A stretch of 38,963 nt of DNA from an uncultured Clostridia bacterium. Its GTDB lineage: Bacteria; Bacillota; Clostridia; Christensenellales; UBA1242. The position numbers and the translations under genes are program-made. Location: assembly GCA_944372355.1 (NCBI GenBank), contig CALVYS010000007.1, forward strand, positions 1-38,963, in the 5' to 3' direction. Of the stretch, positions 27,901-33,298 are shown piece after piece; position 1 is the stretch's first letter, and each line of letters begins with the position of its first letter. The notes under the pieces were generated by a model. That model did no database searches, was not told the DNA's origin, and saw nothing but the letters and a program-made list of their open reading frames with translations.

Positions 27901-29336
27901 GTTTGATGTTTGGCGGAATTGGCTCTCAGAGCACCGTTGACAATGTTGCAATCACCATAAACGCCGAAATGGAAATCAGAGCGCACTCATATGGTGGTCT
28001 GATTGCAGGCGAGCTGAGAGGCACGCTGTCAAATGCCTATGTTTACAGCGCTGCTGCAAATTCTGGAATTTTCAGCTTGCAACCATACGTGGCAACCGCA
28101 GTTGGTGGCATGGTGGGGGTTGCCAAAGGAAATGCAATCATCGATTATGCTTATATGGGGCACAGCTTCACGATTGCAAATCAACCAATCGCCACTGTGG
28201 CAGTAAACACGATAAACTATGTCGGCGGTCTGATCGGCCAGGTTGACGGAGCTTCTTCAACCGTTCGCATTTCGCACGCCGTTGTGGAAGCAGATCTTAA
28301 TGCAAGAAATATTTTGGGTGGCGTTGTGGGCTATGTGAGTGCAAACGCATCAGCTCTGCTCCTCAGTGAAGTTGCTGTTCGCGAAGGCAACCTCAGAGTT
28401 GAGGGTCAAAACTCGTCACCGGTTGTAGGCGGAATGGTGGGTGAGGTTGCTTCCATACCAGTTCAAGATGGTGACGGAACCACTTACACCGGACCAAGAA
28501 TTTCGATTGCAAATTCGTATGTCCGCGCAGACATAACTCTTGAAACTTACACTTACACAAGCGACATAAATGCCTATGTAAGCAGCACAGTCGCAAATGC
28601 AAACAGACTCAGCTCGATTTCAATCAACACCTTCTATTCAACAACTGCTTACAACCTTGTGGTTGAAGACAAGTCTTCAAACGAAGCTCTTGGTCAAGTG
28701 TTTAGAAGAAGGAATGTTCAAAACGGCGATATTTCACTTGATACTGGGTTTGCAATCTACTATGGAAGAAATTTCAGCACAGGATATTCGGCCCCAGAAG
28801 TTGGGTACATTAACGAGGCGGCTGGCAGCTGGTCGGTTACAAACACCTTCAACTCCTCGCTTTGGGGTGCTAGCACAGAGTCAGCTTTCGACTTCTTGGA
28901 TTCCAATCAAGTTGGCTCAGGTTTCACTACCATTCAAGCTCGAAAATATGCAAACACCAACATCAACATAGTTCAAAATGAACCAGGAACCGACGTCTAC
29001 ACTGCAAATGGTAAAGGCCTTACAGAAGAAGGTTATTCCGGCAGGTTTGACCGCACTGTCTACTACGGGTTGTTTACGGTGTTTAAAGCCGGCGGTAACG
29101 AAATGTCTGGCAGTCCTGAGGATCTTGCCGCAGCGTGTGGTGTGGATTATGAAGGATTCACAATTGAAGTTAATCGTCCAAATGTGAGCGAAGGGCTTTT
29201 AATGTTTGTTGGTTTTACCGATGACGAAACAGGTACCGTTAGAACATTGAATTTTGTAAGCGTGAGCGAAAAGCTTTGGGAAACCTCGCTTACAGGCTTT
29301 TCAACGCTTTCGTTTGAAGCTCAATTAAAGATTTAG
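18990..29336 (+). CDS. giant 3448-residue GLUG-repeat surface lipoprotein
   Basis: An intact 10.3-kb gene. The ATG at 18990 has AAAGGAG overlapping the stop of the ATPase gene. A lipoprotein signal ends FFAAC with Cys31, so the N-terminus should be fixed to the membrane. Residues about 38-135 resemble a Big_2-type Ig-like domain (SADKSSLTLYVGESDTVEF). Beta-rich, Ser/Thr/Asn-rich sequence follows. Three GLUG modules (about 1058-1350, 2308-2630, 2745-3160) each start with an NPY/NPI segment and a strand-rich lead-in. These probably form beta-helices. A Cys/His cluster (H1480, C1484, C1493, C1495) interrupts the middle. There is no LPXTG motif or S-layer domain at the C-terminus (ends FEAQLKI). 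An adhesin or surface fibre is the likely role; the substrate is unknown. Confidence 0.9.
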   Translation: MKKLSVNLKKMLVALSLGAIFLLSGIFFAACGESAASRISLSADKSSLTLYVGESDTVEFTIQNYEDSIDGSLSFSLVDSTVAGQTSEHVSLSVLSQNGATTVVQLTGQSGGKTTLVAMTNEGSKTCSVEIDVRQYSSSLTLKSDALLYVTDGTPFTPSADLFDFDDNATEVSLTFHRANIADDVGDNNVFASARLETDEQTGARTIRYYFENGQENSSIVEENVVDGREFVIFARYVSYTYVDGEREENVLVLPLSYYAIFGFEGEAISVLRNGEAVANGDTVSIVVNSKDEANFAANLQVTLPYSLIDRSQAGQELPVAENSFVKFSYSADTSLLAIERSEVVDNGNGTMSFSLNVTSSRPISQETQLVINAFYQIGDQSFAGSEDASVSQTFVINLDMNIAPSNIIINNVSEDSEDNYFSLYNHYLTSSHGWQPLDVQVYEPNSDYTGVMVIFDESRVVVRQNGVNLASGDIIPKERIDDLVYIRGAESLTQSETWQAIEFVVVSDYIDSDEQPPRYEVYYQILSGATALSFTNPLYNYQESNDDSGVFISSSASAQIFDGIYADQSFAYATISFIEGDESAVGVSFDSTERRIESGAIRYYALLRVTPRSSGNATYLVTLDNGVSIQVTFRVINTFDDLSINLAGTGNDGVQSTSRLTDLGQDFEDGMQIVLQNISSADSITYNRQATVQLSSTSGIEMFDSVSFSSNYPNLARISDAGSARFTIVTSTYGEGEIEFTVSGDTVDEDFTRQTAQRKVKVVLVSAVPVNSFVMSNSQTGTATNVDLYIGSSVTNSQLQTVSFSESVSPSVAYGFYDPVASDGSESVYSNSIYSQRFLYWTVDGAEMYVQSTGGVWTRATRIVYGNIYRLGLSANNYFGTFDSTTMTFTVNRAYDNTFSFTMYASLRQYGTARYYPVTIQGLAYQNVQRIYSNTGSSLSFTALASGQSIDIGVFLSPSNITDTGITVLYRNQNTNPAMPALIENSGITMSETAPGSGVWVVRLSLNGEVLSWTGEGTFGGRIEIVPNSWMNNGAVLSAYSGRILSFDVSYQDGSVGNPYLLEDPEDVLSISSALSAHYKISTTIDMTGYSSSLPLGNFAGSIVGETGSAKITGLNITNGRADSYGLFTSVSGSISNVAFEGSFNISSTSAITAGLIAATNAGTIEGVSVVINESQISSAGGSIGGMFGENSGTISDMNVIFNEFLEISTSNSEGTYAAGIAAKNSGSITGGDTTGLYGYSAYSVYVLIEVTQSSNQTAYSSTLAGSAAAVSAESESGNISQILAGGEIWARSAAGLVGNLTSGALYDSTTRVFVRGVTIGLIVYAYNNEVNGCYIGYAPNDSTSRPIAVEATDDGNRLGQYAAMGIAYMSGDGNFDDGVGELTVSSDKIFIGQTGKALYMSTPTSYVLRELQGDFDEDEDGVNSPIYIMSFNDVTAYYGDFVVINEADNSITNRVEFTKQSTSFSVTPNTNSGFAQMHKYGCPAVSKEGACTCENNMIYAFYFEAAGYYAESGLTTSNLNQIQQELNVLNRLRPGDALYPIVVDGQSVQISSLSSNVEISTTGEMYIKGTGVAQIRISSLLNQNQTQIVYLNVINYFNYRSYLNSETGIFSIGNMILGNNPTFNVYSQSNVYVSLSPNYSLTEDEFGEGTQLSYGLESSNLDITSSGEVLLNNRLIQLANSSSFSVQVGGELTYGNYEASSNGVTFTKKPNVSVNPDSADDVSLTAYITGLAGDESYYLSVTHFDSVTINYYEGSKAIYSLQDTYPINSSNTIVDQVVIDSDDPTDELKVIIYDENWNIVDEYDEEQDKEVTSHLFNIELSKLGDLNYNVRIGVDRGSETFLNRFNQNIYQTYHVVYFASSNGEDVNKTIDLTLRRESVDVIVATNYPQLSNVDQESDKIVPGQSGLLSISLSPVDADFDSILIRNNAMNYLDGAAAASFAVGTISFEEGRVVFNPISYEAAENGVRVTRSTLEAGSFSGQIYVRYIFSNYGVDDGSPVAIDVIAEQSPENYSVTFNYELLLEDSVSVQIEGYPTKSQVARGMEYKLDVRNDGYDDSTLQVISSNPQIGRIEQRDDGYYVVITNNEIDYSTGNGNFSITVSASRTDEFGMESTADDTLNLTVLEYVINYFPQEGESQDIISGMNNGVISAPVGDRVALTVEFDGMIEYNPANQSVVNSINSFLTTLRNNGTWTFYSDLNINTSTGTPVKDIPLQKDNATSDELGSGVSITTRYLSISDYSFVTYIAHDPEQCHYLFSYSGQYAIENGRYVWTDKVESGQQTPVGYTVVETDINVDSFMRGSEESPNPITTYEEFLAMDAGGNYILLNDISVPAESFQPLNVSVASFDGNNHYFIFDSPLYEAGAASAVGLFGTINQDSYIRNVRIRIGSESVQGVTINSSSTTATSIGLVAGVNNGTLTNAQVEMADGAQLYVTFTNDPSSSGFYFGGIVGQNAGYLTNSRSMVNAQSVISMGGVAGQNSNIIASSAFKEGSLINRSQYATAFNVGGLVAENAENGEILTSYTSGFVTADKPYSDQTNSRGQSSWIDSRVSVGGFVHTNNGTITDCYANLPILSDASSAGFALYNNGTIRRSFSTSNILRGNSWTDYYFCSTSAGTFEDCFYITGNEINQSLFEGEIEGVRGLIYNSATSENEQNDFENLSEYFSSYSYSQTPGYNSVWFYSTGSVSSAFNGTQFAGGRLELVAPNIVATGQRVSAGTQTSAEGVITYLYETAPDSPANGSVNNPYMIHSAETMESYISTSPSNIASGYYRIVCDISYSSQSSDFFQTYNVDMQGVVEGNGMTISGVQITSNDTLNQAGLFASVSGTSTNRAAVVNLNIDPTLVSFPNANVVGTLAGVVQNANIYNITVVGTTSAGTENERLLTVEGKNIVGGVIGLTQSAVSIKNVTSQISALASFVPASNNSNDITSSNYSENSFAGGVIGYVNGQTSLNIANINIGAVIVVADKAGLMFGGIGSQSTVDNVAITINAEMEIRAHSYGGLIAGELRGTLSNAYVYSAAANSGIFSLQPYVATAVGGMVGVAKGNAIIDYAYMGHSFTIANQPIATVAVNTINYVGGLIGQVDGASSTVRISHAVVEADLNARNILGGVVGYVSANASALLLSEVAVREGNLRVEGQNSSPVVGGMVGEVASIPVQDGDGTTYTGPRISIANSYVRADITLETYTYTSDINAYVSSTVANANRLSSISINTFYSTTAYNLVVEDKSSNEALGQVFRRRNVQNGDISLDTGFAIYYGRNFSTGYSAPEVGYINEAAGSWSVTNTFNSSLWGASTESAFDFLDSNQVGSGFTTIQARKYANTNINIVQNEPGTDVYTANGKGLTEEGYSGRFDRTVYYGLFTVFKAGGNEMSGSPEDLAAACGVDYEGFTIEVNRPNVSEGLLMFVGFTDDETGTVRTLNFVSVSEKLWETSLTGFSTLSFEAQLKI
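22161..23040 (+). repeat. GLUG module 1 of the giant lipoprotein
   Basis: Opens with GNPYLLEDPEDVLSISSAL, then repeats such as GLFTSVSGSISNVAF, GLIAATNAGTIEGVSV, GGMFGENSGTISDMNV and AGLVGNLTSGALYDS. They follow the GLUG pattern GG-h-hG-x-N-x-G-x-I. Borders are approximate. Confidence 0.75.
25911..26880 (+). repeat. GLUG module 2 of the giant lipoprotein
   Basis: Starts at NPITTYEEF and the lead-in YILLNDISV, then has the clearest GLUG units of the protein: GLFGTINQDSYIRNVRI, GLVAGVNNGTLTNAQV, GGIVGQNAGYLTNSRS, GGVAGQNSNIIASSAF, GGFVHTNNGTITDCYA. Borders are approximate. Confidence 0.8.
27222..28470 (+). repeat. GLUG module 3 of the giant lipoprotein
   Basis: Starts at NNPYMIHSAETMESYIS and the lead-in YYRIVCDISY. 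About ten degenerate units follow, including GGVIGLTQSAVSIKNVT, GGLIAGELRGTLSNAYV, GGMVGVAKGNAIIDYAY and GGMVGEVAS. Borders are approximate. Confidence 0.75.
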
Positions 29337-29385
29337 TTTCGATAGTTATAAAATTGCAACTTTCAAACATTTTTTAAGAAAATAG

Positions 29386-29414
29386 TTGACAAAAGTGCTA
29401 TGGTATGATAAAAT
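29386..29414 (+). promoter_or_regulatory. rpoBC promoter
   Basis: TTGACA (29386-29391), a 17-base spacer, and an extended -10 TGA-TAAAAT (TAAAAT at 29409-29414). The transcript would start near 29421 and have a leader of about 143 bases before rpoB. The gap from 29337 to the promoter is AT-rich and shows no clear terminator for the giant gene. Confidence 0.88.
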
Positions 29415-29478
29415 GACATAGACGAAATGTTGCAAGTAGTGGTTTTTATGGTAAAAAAAGCTTAAAAAATGGGATTTT

Positions 29479-29514
29479 GGCGACACCTTTTGTGTGTTGT
29501 CAGCCCTTTTTTTT
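29479..29514 (+). terminator. terminator-like hairpin (candidate attenuator) in the rpoB leader
   Basis: GGCGACA (29479-29485) pairs with TGTC-A-GCC (29498-29505, one bulged A), followed by C and eight T (29507-29514). It lies about 60 bases after the predicted start point and 50 before rpoB. A competing pairing is possible between TTTTGTG in the loop (29488-29494) and CACAAAA downstream (29517-29523). This would fit regulated read-through, but it is not proven. Confidence 0.55.
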
Positions 29515-29563
29515 GTCACAAAACCTGCATTTTTGTCGGAGAATTTAAGGAGAGAGGCTGGAT

Positions 29564-32500
29564 ATGTCACTTAATATTAAAAAACAAAAATTTGGAAGAA
29601 CCGAAAGATATTCATTTGCCAAGCTTGACGAAATCGCTCCAATTCCAGGGCTGCTTGACATTCAAAGAGATTCCTACAAAGAGTTCATCGAGCACGGCAT
29701 CAGAAGTGTGCTTGACGAGTTTTCACCAGTTGTGGATTACAGCGGCAAGGCAAAACTTTATTTTCTTGACATGAATTTGGCAAGCGAGCCAACATATTCT
29801 GTCAAGGAATGCAAAAGAAGAGGAATTTCTTACTCCGTGCCTCTGAAAGTTAAGGCAAGATTTGTGGTTGAAGAAACCGGCGAAGCTGTGGAGCAAGAGG
29901 TGTTCTTTGGCGACATTCCTTTGATGACCGAATCCGCATCTTTCATCACCAACGGCATTGAAAGGGTGGTTGTGTCCTTGATTCTTCGTTCACCAAGTGT
30001 TTATCTCACTCGCGAAAAGGAGGACAACTCAACTCTTCGCGCTCAAATCATTCCAGAAAGGGGAATGTGGCTTGAAATCGAACAAGGCGCCAATGAAGCC
30101 TTGAAGATGGTTGTCAACCGTGCAGACAAATTTTCAATCGGTCTGTTTTTGAAGTGTTTTGGTTTTACAAGTGCGGAGATTTCAAAACTTTTTGGAGACA
30201 ACAAACACATCAAAGCTGCACTTGAACGCGAACCACAACAAACACAAGATGAGGCACTTTTAGAGTTTGCAAGAAAATCACGCCCATCAGACGTTCCATC
30301 ACCAGAGTCCACAAGAAACTATCTCAACGTTTCTTTCTTCACCGACAACTATTACAATTTGGCAAAGGCCGGAAGATTTAAGGTCAACAAACGCTTGTCT
30401 TTGTCAAACAGAATCATTGGTCTTATCAGTGCTGACAACATCGTAAGCGATGACGAAGTGCTTGTCAAAGCGGGTGAAATTTTCACTGCTGAGTCAGCTC
30501 GCAAGGTGCAAGACGCCGGAATAAATGAAGTTTGGATTTCTGTCAATGGCAAACGTCATTTGATGAGAGGAAACAACCGCGTTCGTCTTTCCGCAATCTT
30601 CCCATGTGATGAAAGAGCGCTTGGAATCACCGAAGAGGTTTATTATCCAACCCTCATGCAAATTTTGAAAGAAAACAAAACCAAAGAAAAACGCATGGAA
30701 GCCATCAAGGCCAATGCCAAAAATCTTATCATAACCACTTTGACAATGGACGACATTCTTGCAACCATCAGCTGCTATCTTGATGTGCTTGAAGGTGTGG
30801 GAAGCATTGACAATGTTGACCACCTTTCAAACAAGAGATTGTCAACCGTTGGCGAACTTTTGCTTACCAGGGCTTTCCGTCCAGGTGTGCAAAAACTTGT
30901 GACCAACATCAAAGAATCCTTGCAAGGAAAGGAGCTTGATCAGGTTACACCATCTCAAATCATCAATCCAAAACCTGTGAACAAAGCTTTGAAAGATTTC
31001 ATTTCACAGTCCCAGCTTTCACAGCTCTTGGAACAAAAGAATCCTCTTTCCGAGCTTTCTCAAAAACGCCGTATCTCAGCCGTAGGTCCTGGCGGTGTGA
31101 AGAAGGAAAGAGCAGATGTTGGCATTCGTGATATTCACTACACACACTATGGAAGAATCTGTGCAATCGAAACGCCAGAAGGACAAAACATCGGTCTTAT
31201 TGACACCCTTGCAACTTATGTTAAAGTCAATGAATATGGCTTCCTTGAAACTCCTTATCGCAAGGTGGACAAGGCAACTGGAATCGTTTCAAAAGACTAT
31301 GTTTACAAAATGGCAGATGTCGAAGACACTGCTTACATCGCCCAGGCCATCGAACCACTTGATGAGCAAGGCAGATTTGTAAACAGCAGAATCATGGCAA
31401 GACATGGCGCGGTGATAGCCGAAGTTCCTGCAAGCCAGATCGACTATATGGACGTTTCTCCAAGGCAATACATCTCTGTTGCCAGCGCACTCATTCCATT
31501 CCTTAACTCAAACGAAGTGAACCGTGTGCTTATGGGTGCAAACATGCAGCGTCAGGCAGTGCCTGTGCTTCGTCCAGAAGCCCCTATCGTGGGAACCGGA
31601 ATGGAACACAGGGCAGCCCTTGATAGTGGACACCTTGGCGTGGCAAAACGCGCAGGAACGGTTTCATACGTCAGCGCTGACGAAATCAGAATCCTCACTG
31701 ACAAAGGTGACGAAGACATTTACAAACTCACCAAATTTGAAAAAACCAACCAGGAAACTTGCAACAATGAAAAGCCTTGTGTCAAGAAGGGCGAAAAGGT
31801 CAAAGCAGGCGATGTGATCTATGATGGTTTCGCTTGCGAAAACGGTGAACTCGCTCTTGGCAAAAACGTGCTTGTGGCTTACATGAACTGGGAAGGATAC
31901 AACTTCGAAGATGCTATCTTGATCAACGAGCGTCTTGTCAAAGAAGATGTTTACACCACAATCATTCTTAAAGATGAAGAAATCTATTGCCGAAACACCA
32001 AACTTGGCGATGAAGTCATCACAAGAGACATTCCAAACCTCGGTGAGGAAGCTCTTAAAAACCTCGATGAAAACGGAATCATCAGAATTGGTGCTGAGGT
32101 TCGACCAGGCGACATTTTGGTGGGCAAGGTTACTCCAAAAGGCGAAACCGAACTCACACCAGAAGAAAGGTTGCTTCGCGCAATCTTTGGCGACAAAGCA
32201 AGAGAGGTTCGCGACACTTCACTCAGAGTTAAACACGGAAGCGAAGGTGTGGTTGTCGATGTTCAAGTCTTCTCTAAGAAGAACAAAGACGAACTCGATG
32301 CTGGCGTTAATATGATGGTCAAAGTTATCATCGCACAAAAACGCAAGCTTTCAGTCGGCGACAAGATGGCCGGACGTCACGGAAACAAAGGTGTCGTTTC
32401 CATCATCATGCCTGAAAATGATATGCCATTTATGGCAAACGGCAAAACAGTGGACATCTTGCTCAACCCACTTGGCGTTGCTTCTCGTATGAACGTGGGA

Positions 32501-33271
32501 CAAACCCTTGAAACCCACCTTGGCCTTGTGGCTGGCAGCCTTGGCTGGAAGATCGCAACTCCTGACTTTGATGGTGCAGACATCAATCAAATCAGAGAGC
32601 TGCTTGTAAGCAACAACTTCCCAGCAGACGGCAAAGTGCAACTTTACGACGGCAGAACAGGTGAGCCTTTCAGCAATCCTGTGACTGTTGGAACAAAGTA
32701 TATGCTCAAACTTGAACACATGGTTGACTCAAAAATCCATGCTCGTTCAATCGGTTCTTACTCACTCATCACTCAGCAACCACTTGGAGGTAAATCCTTG
32801 TTCGGTGGCCAGAGATTTGGTGAAATGGAAGTTTGGGCGCTTGAAGCATACGGTGCAAGCCATGTGTTGCAAGAAATGCTCACCATCAAGTCGGACGACG
32901 TTGTGGGCAGGGTTAAAACCTATGAATCCATCATCAAAGGCCAACCAATCGCGGAACCTGGAATCCCAGAATCCTTCAAAGTTTTGGTTAAAGAGTTGCA
33001 AGCTCTCGGCCTTGACATAAAGATTTTGACCGACAACAATCAAGAAATTTCAATCAACGAGCTTTCTATGGACGAACAAGATCAACACATCACTCCTGTG
33101 GAAGCTGAACATGATTTTGACGAACTTTCACTTGACTTCGATGAACTTCTTGCTCAAGAAGCCAAAGCAGAGGAAGATGAAGAAATTAAAAAGTCTATGG
33201 AAGAAGACACTGAGCGTCCTGAAATTAGCGATGTTGACCTCTTCGACGACTTTGGAGATTTTGACGAATAA
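29564..33271 (+). CDS. rpoB: RNA polymerase beta subunit
   Basis: The beta subunit of RNA polymerase, 1235 residues, the usual size for Bacillota without large insertions. Clear motifs include the fork region ending KRRISAVGPGG, IETPEGQNIGLI, the active-site segment GYNFEDAILINERL, KMAGRHGNKGV, and GGQRFGEMEVWALEAYGA near the end. It has an acidic C-terminal tail of about 40 residues. In the rifampicin cluster, E490 and Q500 stand where E. coli has D516 and H526, while R503 and S505 are kept. The ATG at 29564 follows AAGGAGAGAGG. It is transcribed with rpoC from its own promoter, and no ribosomal protein gene lies upstream. Confidence 0.98.
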   Translation: MSLNIKKQKFGRTERYSFAKLDEIAPIPGLLDIQRDSYKEFIEHGIRSVLDEFSPVVDYSGKAKLYFLDMNLASEPTYSVKECKRRGISYSVPLKVKARFVVEETGEAVEQEVFFGDIPLMTESASFITNGIERVVVSLILRSPSVYLTREKEDNSTLRAQIIPERGMWLEIEQGANEALKMVVNRADKFSIGLFLKCFGFTSAEISKLFGDNKHIKAALEREPQQTQDEALLEFARKSRPSDVPSPESTRNYLNVSFFTDNYYNLAKAGRFKVNKRLSLSNRIIGLISADNIVSDDEVLVKAGEIFTAESARKVQDAGINEVWISVNGKRHLMRGNNRVRLSAIFPCDERALGITEEVYYPTLMQILKENKTKEKRMEAIKANAKNLIITTLTMDDILATISCYLDVLEGVGSIDNVDHLSNKRLSTVGELLLTRAFRPGVQKLVTNIKESLQGKELDQVTPSQIINPKPVNKALKDFISQSQLSQLLEQKNPLSELSQKRRISAVGPGGVKKERADVGIRDIHYTHYGRICAIETPEGQNIGLIDTLATYVKVNEYGFLETPYRKVDKATGIVSKDYVYKMADVEDTAYIAQAIEPLDEQGRFVNSRIMARHGAVIAEVPASQIDYMDVSPRQYISVASALIPFLNSNEVNRVLMGANMQRQAVPVLRPEAPIVGTGMEHRAALDSGHLGVAKRAGTVSYVSADEIRILTDKGDEDIYKLTKFEKTNQETCNNEKPCVKKGEKVKAGDVIYDGFACENGELALGKNVLVAYMNWEGYNFEDAILINERLVKEDVYTTIILKDEEIYCRNTKLGDEVITRDIPNLGEEALKNLDENGIIRIGAEVRPGDILVGKVTPKGETELTPEERLLRAIFGDKAREVRDTSLRVKHGSEGVVVDVQVFSKKNKDELDAGVNMMVKVIIAQKRKLSVGDKMAGRHGNKGVVSIIMPENDMPFMANGKTVDILLNPLGVASRMNVGQTLETHLGLVAGSLGWKIATPDFDGADINQIRELLVSNNFPADGKVQLYDGRTGEPFSNPVTVGTKYMLKLEHMVDSKIHARSIGSYSLITQQPLGGKSLFGGQRFGEMEVWALEAYGASHVLQEMLTIKSDDVVGRVKTYESIIKGQPIAEPGIPESFKVLVKELQALGLDIKILTDNNQEISINELSMDEQDQHITPVEAEHDFDELSLDFDELLAQEAKAEEDEEIKKSMEEDTERPEISDVDLFDDFGDFDE

Positions 33272-33298
33272 TTTTAGGAACAAAAAAGGGAGAAAGTT

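Noticed and set aside
18990..29336. Cell-wall sorting signal or S-layer domain in the giant protein
   Set aside because: The C-terminus has no LPXTG motif, hydrophobic tail or basic end, and no SLH-like repeat. The only anchor seen is the N-terminal lipobox.
29469..29774. A 101-codon plus-strand frame running from the rpoB leader into rpoB
   Set aside because: It covers the attenuator hairpin and the rpoB start in another frame, has no ribosome-binding site, and is low-complexity at its start.
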